DNA of 30,064 nt from positions 1 through 30,064 of the IMG/VR virus record IMGVR_UViG_3300044837_000119, one strand, 5' to 3'. A program made the position numbers and the translations under genes. The first letter of the stretch is position 1. Every line of letters starts with the position of its first letter. Below the pieces are notes generated by a model, which worked only from the letters and a program-made list of their open reading frames with translations, was not told the DNA's origin and searched no databases. Source of the stretch: a virus. Positions 6,979 through 13,282 of the stretch are shown here, piece by piece.

Positions 6979-7006
6979 AGTATACCGCATTATTGGACAG
7001 TGTCAA
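6979..7006 (-). promoter_or_regulatory. Strong sigma70-type promoter for the RNA array and leftward operon
   Basis: On the minus strand TTGACA (7001-7006) and TATACT (6979-6984) are separated by 16 bases, a near-perfect sigma70 match. Predicted initiation near 6972 coincides with the 5' end of RNA 1. No gene or terminator separates the array from the coding genes down to 4453, so one transcript could carry all of them. Confidence 0.8.
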
Positions 7007-7080
7007 CAATTATAATGTAACCAAGGTTTCAATGGGTGTAACAGAATGGGGGATTTATTCTCGTTAGAAAGTATACTTTA

Positions 7081-7108
7081 TTACACGGGCTAAAATATAG
7101 TTTATAAT
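7081..7108 (+). promoter_or_regulatory. Probable promoter for the excisionase-like gene
   Basis: TTACAC (7081-7086) and TATAAT (7103-7108) with a 16-base spacer lie 36 bases before the gene at 7144. The -10 box is perfect and the -35 box moderate. It diverges from the promoter at 6979-7006. Confidence 0.55.
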
Positions 7109-7143
7109 AAGACTCCGTAAAAACGAACAAACAAGGACAAGCG

Positions 7144-7353
7144 ATGGAAGGCCTATACACTTTTAAGCAATTCGTAGAAGAGCAAAATCTTTTTTCCGAG
7201 GCTTCGATTAGAAATATGATATTTAAGCGCAATGAAAATGGTTTGGAAGAAAGTGGAGCGATAAAAAGATATGGTAGAAAAATTTTGATTGATAAAGAAA
7301 AATTTTATTTTTGGATTAAAAATCTTCCTGTTAATGATTACTCCTTAAAGTAG
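7144..7353 (+). CDS. Excisionase-like small DNA-binding protein, 69 aa
   Basis: The product (MEGLYTFKQFVEEQNLF... ENGLEESGAIKRYGRKILID) follows the pattern of small winged-helix/AlpA-like proteins of gammaproteobacterial mobile elements: a helical N-terminus with a TxxQFVE motif, an NGLxxSGAI segment, then a short wing RYGRKILIDKEKF. Such proteins act as excisionases or local transcription regulators. It has its own promoter, an AAGGAC ribosome binding site and a terminator, and it is the only rightward gene between two leftward operons, which suits a regulator. No integrase is visible, so a regulator role may be likelier than excision. Confidence 0.65.
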   Translation: MEGLYTFKQFVEEQNLFSEASIRNMIFKRNENGLEESGAIKRYGRKILIDKEKFYFWIKNLPVNDYSLK

Positions 7354-7361
7354 TCACAAAG

Positions 7362-7405
7362 ACCCAGGTTCCCCAGCCTGGGTTCACCTGGGTAAGCTGG
7401 GTTTT
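7362..7405. terminator. Terminator region with two alternative hairpins
   Basis: ACCCAGG (7362-7368) can pair with CCTGGGT (7377-7383), while CCCAGC (7372-7377) can pair with GCTGGG (7396-7401), which is followed by TTTT. The stems share bases and exclude each other. The site separates two convergent genes (7353 and 7404), so it probably ends transcription from both sides. Confidence 0.6.
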
Positions 7406-8324
7406 ATACTGATTCTTTTTGTGGGTTTATTATTTCGAACATTGTTCCATTGTAGACAAATTCATTGGTTCCTCGTAAATGCTCTTTTACATCAAAATCA
7501 ATTCCTGATTTCATGCGTCTTTGATGTGAGGCAACCCAATGCAAAATTGGCCTTTTCCTTCCGGTTTCTGTCATTGGAAGTTCTCTGGAATAAAATAGAC
7601 TCTTGATTTGCTCTTCATGGACAGCAAAGGTGGCTTTTGCAATACCTTCTTTTGCTCTCACGTTCCAAAGGTGTCTTCTGTCTTGATAAAATTGAATGGT
7701 ATTTGATGTCCAGGCTGAATAATAATCTCTGGTGTGTTTGGTTCCTTCCGATCCACCTTCAAGCATGCGCGGTCTATGATGGTGTAATATTTGGCGTCCA
7801 GTGTTAGGATCGGAAATAATCACGGGCATAAAGCATGATTCTATTAAGCCATTTTTATCGATAACAACATACGTGCCGCATCCCTCTACTTGAGTGTTAC
7901 CAAAGAATATTTGCGTTACGCGAAATATTTTACCAGGACGAGGGGCTTTCCATCCTTTTGGCAAAAACTTAACGCGCTCAACATAAAAACTCCATAGATA
8001 TTCAGATATAGTTCCAGGATTTGAAGAAAGAATAGCATAATCTGGTATACCGTCATTAACAGGATCAATGTGTTGTGTGCTAGAAAGTGTTTCCCCATCC
8101 TCTTCAAAGGTAACTTGGCAAACACGGTCATTTGATGGGAAGTAACACCCTAAACTACGTAACCTCGTAAATAACTCCATATCAAAACGACAGTTTTTAG
8201 GGCCACGCTTTTCTGGTTTAATATTTGTTTCATATAACCCGATTAAACTACTGACTACTAAGTCCTCGAATTCATCTGTTTCCCAATACGGGCTGTATTC
8301 ACTTAATGCAGGAGCTAATATCAT
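7404..8324 (-). CDS. Conserved-looking phage protein of unknown function, 306 aa
   Basis: The protein is soluble and mixed alpha/beta with no membrane segment. Its C-terminus (RKRPILHWVASHQRRM... VKEHLRGTNEFVYNGTMFEI) resembles a short C-terminal module, with LHWV.xHxRR followed by HLRG and a small beta hairpin, that recurs in uncharacterised phage proteins. The conserved-looking His/Arg cluster there could bind nucleic acid. It is the last gene of the long leftward operon and overlaps the previous gene by 26 bases. No function can be assigned from sequence. Confidence 0.7.
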   Translation of the reverse strand: MILAPALSEYSPYWETDEFEDLVVSSLIGLYETNIKPEKRGPKNCRFDMELFTRLRSLGCYFPSNDRVCQVTFEEDGETLSSTQHIDPVNDGIPDYAILSSNPGTISEYLWSFYVERVKFLPKGWKAPRPGKIFRVTQIFFGNTQVEGCGTYVVIDKNGLIESCFMPVIISDPNTGRQILHHHRPRMLEGGSEGTKHTRDYYSAWTSNTIQFYQDRRHLWNVRAKEGIAKATFAVHEEQIKSLFYSRELPMTETGRKRPILHWVASHQRRMKSGIDFDVKEHLRGTNEFVYNGTMFEIINPQKESV

Positions 8325-8517
8325 CTATACCCACCCTTTCTAAGTCACTTTTAAAAATAATTTTCTTCGATTCCTTCCCATCATAAATAAACCCGATGAC
8401 TTCTTGGTCTTTGCACCCAACAATCAAAAGCATCCCGTCTTCTTGGTGGAACAGTTGGTATTTGTAGCCTTCTGGGAAGGTCGCTATTATTTTTGCTGTG
8501 GGTACGTCTATAAACAT
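8299..8517 (-). CDS. Small protein of unknown function, 72 aa
   Basis: The product (MFIDVPTAKIIATFPEGYKYQLF... GFIYDGKESKKIIFKSDLE) looks like a compact beta-rich domain. GGTGG lies upstream of the start, and the start overlaps the preceding stop. It belongs to the leftward early operon. No family is recognised. Confidence 0.6.
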   Translation of the reverse strand: MFIDVPTAKIIATFPEGYKYQLFHQEDGMLLIVGCKDQEVIGFIYDGKESKKIIFKSDLERVGIDDISSCIK

Positions 8518-8780
8518 TAGATATCCACCCTTTCAGAATCAATAAAATACTCAGGGTTACTCTTAGCCAACTTCGCAATGCAGTCATAGCAAGCAAGTAA
8601 TATTTCCATGCCCAATACCGAGGCGAACCTCAATACGCCTTTCTTTTTTTCGGACATCCACATCTTGCCTTTGCACTTCGGGCAATCAAATAATTCACTA
8701 TGGGATTGGTCTTTAGGTTGCTCTTTGTATTCTTGGTATGGGGGACACATCACGATTGCTAGGTCTTTTTTTTCAGTCAT
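8517..8780 (-). CDS. Putative zinc-ribbon protein, 87 aa
   Basis: Residues ~33-65 hold CPKCKGKMW and ACYDC, two CxxC pairs about 30 residues apart, the pattern of a zinc ribbon. The N-terminus (KKDLAIVMCPPYQEY) is unusual and conserved in look. GAGG precedes the ATG at 8780. A role in nucleic-acid or host-protein binding is possible but not shown. Confidence 0.7.
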   Translation of the reverse strand: MTEKKDLAIVMCPPYQEYKEQPKDQSHSELFDCPKCKGKMWMSEKKKGVLRFASVLGMEILLACYDCIAKLAKSNPEYFIDSERVDI

Positions 8781-8969
8781 TTAATCCTCAATATTTATAA
8801 GTACATTAGACTGTTGGTTTTCTATAATAGTTAATAGGTCATCTATAGATTTCATCAATCTTTCAGGATCTCCAGATGTCATATCTTTGGAAATCATTAA
8901 ACGAATCTTTTGAGAATAATCTTTTGCAATTTCAATTAACAGCATTACCTGTCTTTCTGATATCTTCAT
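8781..8969 (-). CDS. Small helical protein of unknown function, 62 aa
   Basis: The product (MKISERQVMLLIEIAKDYSQKI... SIDDLLTIIENQQSN) is predicted to be almost all helix with an amphipathic pattern. It has a strong ribosome binding site (GGAGG, six bases before ATG). It resembles helical phage accessory proteins of unknown role. Confidence 0.65.
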   Translation of the reverse strand: MKISERQVMLLIEIAKDYSQKIRLMISKDMTSGDPERLMKSIDDLLTIIENQQSNVLINIED

Positions 8970-9010
8970 TTATTCCTCCAACAAGCCCTTACATCTTAAT
9001 CATAACTAGG

Positions 9011-9079
9011 TCTCCGTAATGGAATCTAACCATTGACCTTCCGCGAAAAGGCGGCACTCTAACACTGAGCTAACGGAGA
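9011..9079 (-). tRNA. Degenerate or noncanonical tRNA
   Basis: The minus strand folds as a tRNA: a perfect 7-bp acceptor (TCTCCGT 9073-9079 with ACGGAGA 9011-9017), TA at positions 8-9, a D-arm GCTC-AGTGTTA-GAGT, and a T-arm AATGG-TTAGATT-CCATT. It has several faults: the anticodon arm can form only CCGC/GCGG with a 6-base loop (CTTTTC), the T-loop has A where C56 is expected, and the total is 69 nt. The amino-acid identity cannot be assigned. It lies between two genes of the leftward operon. It may be a pseudo-tRNA or a tRNA altered to escape a nuclease. Confidence 0.55.
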
Positions 9080-9085
9080 ATATTC

Positions 9086-9331
9086 TTATAGATTAATAGT
9101 GCTTTCATAGTCTTCTTGCAATGCTTTGAATAGCTCAACATCAAGCGCTATGCTATCTGGAGTTAATATGCCCGTGTCCATCTCTCGGACTAAATGGACT
9201 AGAAATACATAAGCTCTTTGTATCGCAACAGGATTTCTGGTCTTAACGCTACGTTCCATATTATCTATGAACTTGTGAACATTTTTTAGTTCACGCAATA
9301 CGCCTAAGCGCATTTTATTTAGGTCATTCAC
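9086..9331 (-). CDS. Helical protein of unknown function, 81 aa
   Basis: A charged, helical product (MNDLNKMRLGVLRELKNVHKFIDNMERS...) with no Cys motif and no membrane segment. Its start overlaps the previous gene by eight bases. The opening MNDLN is superficially like the MNDFT family, but the rest shows no similarity. Confidence 0.6.
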   Translation of the reverse strand: MNDLNKMRLGVLRELKNVHKFIDNMERSVKTRNPVAIQRAYVFLVHLVREMDTGILTPDSIALDVELFKALQEDYESTINL

Positions 9332-9503
9332 CTTTGGCTATATTACTTTTTTCGTTTTTCTTACCCTTTGGGTGCTTGCCGCAACGTATGCAATTTCCTA
9401 TTACAAGTTTATATGTAGCTAGACCATTATCTAGCTTTCCATAAAACTCTGATGACTCAGAATATTCATGTCCTAATAAAACACACACCAACTTGTTCCA
9501 CAC
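9324..9503 (-). CDS. Small CxxC protein of unknown function, 59 aa
   Basis: A GTG start at 9503 is preferred, since AAGGAG lies six bases upstream (AAGGAGACAAAAGTG); the TTG at 9521 would sit upstream of this site. The product has a short hydrophobic start (VCVLLGHEY), a NCIRCGKHPKG knuckle and a Lys-rich tail. Phage proteins with a GHEY...CxxCG layout are common; their function is unknown. Confidence 0.55.
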   Translation of the reverse strand: MWNKLVCVLLGHEYSESSEFYGKLDNGLATYKLVIGNCIRCGKHPKGKKNEKSNIAKGE

Positions 9504-9524
9504 TTTTGTCTCCTTAAACAAATA

Positions 9525-9698
9525 TCAATCTAAAGGGTTGCCGTCCTTGTCGCAAAAATAGGCATATGAAACAGGATAGTTTTTGCAGTGCATTTTTCTT
9601 AAACCATTAAGTGAACTACGTTCTTTGCTTGTCATCTTTCGGCCACATTCATTCTTGCATCCTTTGCTCGCACAGAAGGTCTTATCCAATAAGCTCAT
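9525..9698 (-). CDS. Small cysteine-rich protein, 57 aa
   Basis: The ORF encodes MSLLDKTFCASKGCKNECGRKMT followed in the gene by a basic linker and SYAYFCDKDG near the end. The pattern CASxxCxNxCGRK with a later SYAYFC is a recognisable phage small-protein motif, probably one zinc site made by three to four Cys. Function is unknown. The ribosome binding site is weak (GGA). It is in line with its neighbours on the minus strand. Confidence 0.7.
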   Translation of the reverse strand: MSLLDKTFCASKGCKNECGRKMTSKERSSLNGLRKMHCKNYPVSYAYFCDKDGNPLD

Positions 9699-9712
9699 AA
9701 CTACAATCCAAA

Positions 9713-9856
9713 CTAAATAAATAAAAGTACTACACCCAGTGATAAAAGAATCATATCAAGGTAGGAAAATTTAATGCCTATCAATGAACGCCACATGCAA
9801 ACGGCACCACATATCATCCCGACAACGTGATGGCTGCAGTAGAATTCTCCCGTCAT
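9713..9856 (-). CDS. Small membrane protein, 47 aa
   Basis: An ORF coupled to the previous tiny gene by an ATGA overlap gives MTGEFYCSHHVVGMICGAVC..., with a hydrophobic C-terminal segment (MILLSLGVVLLFI) and a second weaker hydrophobic stretch. It could span the membrane once or twice. The pair with 9853-9936 looks like a unit, but lysis or superinfection roles would be guesses. Confidence 0.5.
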   Translation of the reverse strand: MTGEFYCSHHVVGMICGAVCMWRSLIGIKFSYLDMILLSLGVVLLFI

Positions 9857-9936
9857 AATTTCCCCACCATTGAAACCGCAATATTAGCCCCGATTAACAA
9901 AATTAAAATTATAACGAGCATTATTCCTTCTTTCAT
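9853..9936 (-). CDS. Tiny one-helix membrane peptide, 27 aa
   Basis: The peptide MKEGIMLVIILILLIGANIAV plus a short tail is essentially a single membrane helix. It starts through an ATGA overlap with the upstream stop and ends in an ATGA overlap with the next gene. AGAGAG upstream is a usable ribosome binding site. Double coupling in an operon supports real translation. Confidence 0.5.
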   Translation of the reverse strand: MKEGIMLVIILILLIGANIAVSMVGKL

Positions 9937-10154
9937 TCTTTTCTCTCTTGTAAAACTCCCCACACAGCTACCTCAACAGCTCCTTCAAGGTGTCTCAATG
10001 CTATTGTAGAAAAAATATTTTCATTTTGCTTTATAAGCATCGCCAATGTGTTAGCAGCATCGGATATGTTTTTTATAAGAAGCTCTTGTTCTTTGTTTTG
10101 TATTGGTGATTCTCTTATAGTCTCAATATTCATTCCATCAACATCAATATTCAT
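9933..10154 (-). CDS. Helical protein of unknown function, 73 aa
   Basis: The product (MNIDVDGMNIETIRESP... LIKNISDAANTLAMLIKQNENIFSTIALRHLEGAV) is mainly helix. It lies between two ATGA overlaps: with the DUF2829 gene upstream and the 27-residue membrane peptide downstream. The linkage suggests the four genes 9713-10525 are translated as a coupled set. Confidence 0.6.
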   Translation of the reverse strand: MNIDVDGMNIETIRESPIQNKEQELLIKNISDAANTLAMLIKQNENIFSTIALRHLEGAVEVAVWGVLQERKE

Positions 10155-10525
10155 AATTCAATCCAGTCATTTGCAATAAACGATTCGAACTCGGGTACAA
10201 ATGAAGTTTCTTCTAACGACTTAAAGACTATAGTTTTTATATGTGTATCCATAAAAATATAGGATGATACCCATTGTCTTCTTCTTGCAACATGCCCTTT
10301 CATCAAGTAGGGTATCATTTCTGAAAAAGACATCTCATCAGGCATTCCTTCAACATTCCAATCCTCTGAAACTATTGTCTCGCAGGAATAATTATAATTA
10401 GTAAGGATATAATGATATGCATTTACACATGTCCCGTTCATTTCAAGGTAGGTGCCATTAAGCCAACTCTTGCGGCATACCCGACATCCTGATGTAAGCT
10501 TTTGCATTGCTTCTTGAAAATTCAT
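10151..10525 (-). CDS. Two-domain DUF2829 (Tad2-family) protein
   Basis: The 124-residue product contains two copies of the DUF2829 pattern. Domain 1 (residues 1-57): MNFQEAMQKLTSGCRVCRKSW then TYLEM and ETIVSEDWNV. Domain 2 (65-124): MSFSEMIPYLMKGHVARRRQW then SYIFMD and FESFIANDWIEL. Each has the family order: an F-x-E helix, L..G, basic R..W, a hydrophobic strand and a terminal (D/N)-W strand. The named family includes Thoeris anti-defence 2 (Tad2), which sequesters TIR-made cyclic ADP-ribose signals; Tad2 is normally ~90 residues with a single domain. Ligand-binding activity here is inference. It lies in the early operon, a sensible place for an anti-defence gene. Confidence 0.75.
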   Translation of the reverse strand: MNFQEAMQKLTSGCRVCRKSWLNGTYLEMNGTCVNAYHYILTNYNYSCETIVSEDWNVEGMPDEMSFSEMIPYLMKGHVARRRQWVSSYIFMDTHIKTIVFKSLEETSFVPEFESFIANDWIEL

Positions 10526-10571
10526 TATTAAATCCTTAGTGTCATATCTTTATCGTCATAATTTATGCTTT

Positions 10572-11087
10572 TTAGAAGGGAACATCCTCGTCTTCATCTG
10601 AAAGAGGGACTTGCATTGGAGGCCTTGTATAGCTTCCAGCGGTTTGTTTTGATGACTGCGAATCTCTCTTAACATAATCTTCAACTTTGTTTTTGTCTGG
10701 ATACTTAGAGCCGTAATCTTTTCCTTGTAACTTATCTTCGGGAATAATTCTACCCTCTTCAATGGCTATTTTTACACGCACAGACTTTCCTTGAGCACCT
10801 ATTGAGCAAAGCTGACCGCTCTTGTACTGATCGATAATTCCTGCGGATTCCGAAAAGTGTATTGCTTTCCACATCATGGACTTAGTAAATACCAGAAAGT
10901 CCCGGACTGTATGTTCGCGTCCTTCTGCATCGTAAACAGTCAATGTCATATCCATCATTGGATTCCCGCTATTACTGGAAACCTTATCCTCTGATTTCTG
11001 AACTACTGCATCGTATTCGCCTTTTGGTAGTAATTGGAACCGTTCCTGCATGGCCTCTGCCTCATCCATTGGCGTGTAATTAAACAT
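10572..11087 (-). CDS. Single-stranded DNA-binding protein-like (DUF669/SSB type)
   Basis: The 171-residue protein has a beta-rich core (RFQLLPKGEYDAVVQKSEDK, MDMTLTVYDAEGREHTVRDFLVF, VRVKIAIEEG) and a disordered linker ending in an acidic SDEDEDVPF tail, the hallmark of SSB-type proteins that recruit partners through the C-terminus. Phage proteins of this layout commonly sit next to Sak4-type annealing ATPases, as here. AGGGG lies eight bases before the ATG. Core OB-fold identity was not confirmed by search. Confidence 0.75.
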   Translation of the reverse strand: MFNYTPMDEAEAMQERFQLLPKGEYDAVVQKSEDKVSSNSGNPMMDMTLTVYDAEGREHTVRDFLVFTKSMMWKAIHFSESAGIIDQYKSGQLCSIGAQGKSVRVKIAIEEGRIIPEDKLQGKDYGSKYPDKNKVEDYVKRDSQSSKQTAGSYTRPPMQVPLSDEDEDVPF

Positions 11088-11090
11088 TAT

Positions 11091-11207
11091 TTATTCCCCT
11101 TGTTTTCGGTATTTAAAAATATATAAAAGCAAACAAACAATTCCGCCTCCAATCGATCCGCCAATAATCCCTGTTGCAATATCTATTAACAATCTATCTA
11201 TAGTCAT
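11091..11207 (-). CDS. Tiny membrane peptide, 38 aa
   Basis: The ORF fills the gap between the Sak4-like and SSB-like genes. The product has a short acidic head (MTIDRLLIDIA), one Gly-rich membrane segment (IIGGSIGGGIVCLLLYI) and a basic tail FKYRKQGE. The start overlaps the Sak4-like stop (ATGA), and it ends four bases before the SSB-like start. Coupling supports expression. Confidence 0.5.
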   Translation of the reverse strand: MTIDRLLIDIATGIIGGSIGGGIVCLLLYIFKYRKQGE

Positions 11208-12061
11208 TCTGCACCCTTAATCTTGGAGTTAAGATGGTCGATACACTTCTGTATGGCATCGCGCGGCATTTCTTCCCATCGCTCTGAGCAACCCTTATCT
11301 AGCCATTTTTGGAAGATTTCGGAAGGAACTTTAATAAGGTCAATCAACCGGTTAATTTCTGTAACTTGTTCTTTTGTTGCAATCTCTTGGGCAACAGAAT
11401 CACGCTCTAATACATCGCGACCATAACGGTTTGCAATCTCGTCATAGCTAAAAGGGAAGCTGTCCATGTCTGGAAACCCTTCTATTCTAGATTTCTTTAC
11501 AATGCCTACCCTATCGGCGCCTCTCTTCTGAATCTGAAACACAAGGTCAAAAAGATAATCTAATTTCTTATAACAATCAAAAGTTTCCCCGACAACAGAC
11601 ATTTCTTTGCCGCTTATTTTGTATTCTGTCTTTGAATGGCTAGTTATAATAACGTTCATGTCCAACCTAAAAAGCAAGTTAAGCAATTGCTTCATTCTCT
11701 TGTTTGCTTCGGCATAATGCTTACCGAAATCAGATCCCACTTTTTTTTCTGCGATCTCAAGAAGGTCATTGTATAAAAGAGTCAATGAATCAATGACCAA
11801 GGTCTTGTATTCGTGCTTGGTTGTCAGAAGCTCTCGAACTTCATTAATCATTTCTTCAAAATCATTTGTCATCAATACAGCACCGCCAACTTTTTCAATT
11901 GCTTTAACGTACTGAGGCTTATTGGTCGACCCTTCCGTATCTATGATATACGGCGCAGGGAATTGTATAGCCGCCATGGTTTTCCCTATGCCTGCCGAAC
12001 CATAGAAAAAACACTTTAGTCTTTGCTCTTTGGTTGAAGGTTTTTTTGCTTTTAAAGCCAT
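11204..12061 (-). CDS. Sak4-like RecA-fold ATPase (recombination/annealing)
   Basis: The start is placed at ATG 12061 (MALKAKKPSTKEQ), which has GAGGA seven bases upstream; ATG 12088 has no clear ribosome binding site. The 285-residue product has a Walker A GSAGIGKT at ~21-28, a Walker B-type YKTLVIDS at ~85-92, a sensor-like NVIITSHSKTEY and a C-terminal helical region. This is the AAA/RecA-core layout of Sak4-type phage recombinases, which work with SSB to anneal single strands. The SSB-like gene lies two genes downstream, supporting the call. A generic ATP-binding phage protein is the alternative. Confidence 0.8.
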   Translation of the reverse strand: MALKAKKPSTKEQRLKCFFYGSAGIGKTMAAIQFPAPYIIDTEGSTNKPQYVKAIEKVGGAVLMTNDFEEMINEVRELLTTKHEYKTLVIDSLTLLYNDLLEIAEKKVGSDFGKHYAEANKRMKQLLNLLFRLDMNVIITSHSKTEYKISGKEMSVVGETFDCYKKLDYLFDLVFQIQKRGADRVGIVKKSRIEGFPDMDSFPFSYDEIANRYGRDVLERDSVAQEIATKEQVTEINRLIDLIKVPSEIFQKWLDKGCSERWEEMPRDAIQKCIDHLNSKIKGAE

Positions 12062-12111
12062 TTCTACATCCTCACAAGTTATGCCCATTTAAAGGCTTAA
12101 ATAAATTCCAG

Positions 12112-12151
12112 ATGCACATCGTATTGCTGATTATGGCAATACGATGTGCAT
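12112..12151. terminator. Perfect 16-bp hairpin between early genes
   Basis: ATGCACATCGTATTGC (12112-12127) is an exact inverted repeat of 12136-12151 around an 8-base loop. It lies between the 12159-12329 gene and the Sak4-like gene, in mid-operon. No T-run follows on either strand, so an attenuator, RNA processing or stability element is as likely as a terminator. Confidence 0.45.
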
Positions 12152-12158
12152 GAAGCAT

Positions 12159-12329
12159 TTATCTACTATCCCTCAAACAATCGCTATGGCAATACCACCC
12201 ACCCCAGTCCATCCAACGAGAACATTCTTCTATATCTTTTTCTGTCCAGTCTTCCTGGGCAACCAATTGCTCTGAGGTTATACCGCAACCCTCACATTCC
12301 AATCCTGCGTAATCTATTAGCTCATCCAT
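12159..12329 (-). CDS. Small putative zinc-binding protein, 56 aa
   Basis: The start at 12329 (MDELIDYAGLECEGCGI) overlaps the upstream stop (TGATG) and has GGAGG at a good distance; the ATG at 12344 is less likely. CEGCG near the N-terminus and CHSDC near the C-terminus make a two-pair Cys/His metal site. Several Trp residues (WMDWGGWYC) are notable. No family is recognised. Confidence 0.65.
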   Translation of the reverse strand: MDELIDYAGLECEGCGITSEQLVAQEDWTEKDIEECSRWMDWGGWYCHSDCLRDSR

Positions 12330-12850
12330 CACAACTTCCTCCATTCAACATCACCAGACTCCCGAGATTGAACTGCGCTATATCCACGCTCATTCATAGA
12401 ATCCTCAAGGCAATCATGACATGCGTCAGTTAATACCTTGTCGAGGTCACGCTCGTAATGGTTTATTATGTTTTTGCAGGTAATTTCTGCGAATGATTCG
12501 CGTGTCCGCTTGCAATCGTTCTTAAGCATTGCAAGAAGTGCACATGTAAAGTCATTGTCTATAGAGTAGTCAGTGCCGTTTAAGCAGTCCGTCCAGTCTC
12601 TATCGGTGTATTCAAGATATAGGCGCGCCAGCTCTTTCTGTGCGAATTCTGGCAATTCGGAAAATGTAATATTGTAGCATTCAGACTCAAATTTGCCGTA
12701 TTGTAAGACTAACTCCTGGGCGTAGAAATGAAGGTTTCTTGTGTGGCTCAAACTAGTCACTCCCTGTGACGACCAAGGTAGGTCAAAAGGATCGTCGTTC
12801 CATAACGATTGATTTTGTAAATTGTTTTGCTGTACTATTGCCTTGTTCAT
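12329..12850 (-). CDS. First gene of the long leftward operon, 173 aa, unknown
   Basis: The protein opens with a polar segment (MNKAIVQQNNLQNQSLW) and then has a helical, Cys-containing body (HACHDC-like TDACHDCLEDS near residue 145). No known domain is recognised. It lies ~70 bases downstream of the predicted start of transcription from the 12930-12959 promoter, so it would be the first early protein made. Confidence 0.65.
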   Translation of the reverse strand: MNKAIVQQNNLQNQSLWNDDPFDLPWSSQGVTSLSHTRNLHFYAQELVLQYGKFESECYNITFSELPEFAQKELARLYLEYTDRDWTDCLNGTDYSIDNDFTCALLAMLKNDCKRTRESFAEITCKNIINHYERDLDKVLTDACHDCLEDSMNERGYSAVQSRESGDVEWRKL

Positions 12851-12887
12851 GATAAATATCCTAATGAGTGTTTTATTTGAATGTCCA

Positions 12888-12919
12888 TTGAGATAAGGAG
12901 CTCTAACTTCTTATCTCAA
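12888..12919 (-). promoter_or_regulatory. Leader hairpin of the early leftward transcript
   Basis: TTGAGATAAG (12888-12897) and CTTATCTCAA (12910-12919) are perfect 10-base inverted repeats with a 12-base loop. Predicted initiation is near 12923, so the hairpin would form at the extreme 5' end of the mRNA. This could protect the transcript from decay or act as an antitermination/attenuation element. Confidence 0.5.
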
Positions 12920-12929
12920 CTAAAATGCT

Positions 12930-12959
12930 ATTATAACTTAAACATTTAAGTTATGTCAA
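12930..12959 (-). promoter_or_regulatory. Consensus early promoter with a palindromic operator in its spacer
   Basis: On the minus strand a perfect TTGACA (12954-12959) and a perfect TATAAT (12930-12935) are 18 bases apart. The spacer carries the palindrome AACTTAAA-TG-TTTAAGTT (12935-12952), with perfect 8-base arms. A repressor bound there would block RNA polymerase. The ribbon-helix-helix gene just upstream overlaps it with its 3' end and is an obvious candidate regulator. Confidence 0.75.
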
Positions 12960-13122
12960 CTGAATTATGCTTCTTTGTATCCATCTTAAAATTTTCTACT
13001 GCGTTTAAAATAAAGTCCATCATAGTCATATCCATATTCATGGCAGCCATTTTGGTATATTTCCACAATGGAACTGACATCTTTATGTTAAAAGTCTTAT
13101 ATGTTTTTTCTTCTTTGTTCAT
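12946..13122 (-). CDS. Ribbon-helix-helix (Arc/CopG-like) regulator, 58 aa
   Basis: The product has the compact ribbon-helix-helix pattern: a short basic strand (KTYKTFNIKMSVPLW), helix A (YTKMAAMNM) and helix B (MTMMDFILNAVENFK). Proteins of this kind are dimeric DNA-binding repressors or antitoxins. AGGA lies seven bases before the ATG at 13122. The 3' end contains the -35 box and operator of the next promoter, so the gene and its likely target are physically fused. No toxin partner is visible. The ORF that runs the other way over the same bases is a shadow. Confidence 0.7.
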   Translation of the reverse strand: MNKEEKTYKTFNIKMSVPLWKYTKMAAMNMDMTMMDFILNAVENFKMDTKKHNSVDIT

Positions 13123-13282
13123 TTTATACTTCCTATGCTTTAGTTACCAAAATGCTATGGTATTACATATAGTAAAATAAAGCAAATAAAAGTGCATAAG
13201 TTTTTAAGGGTATGTTGATATGTTTTTTTGATTTTGATCTGGGCAACGGGGAGAAGTTAGGGCATAATGACGAGAAGTAAGT

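Noticed and set aside
12953-13180. A 75-residue rightward hydrophobic ORF
   Set aside because: It is the reverse-frame shadow of the ribbon-helix-helix gene, which has a ribosome binding site and family pattern; it also lies across the promoter.
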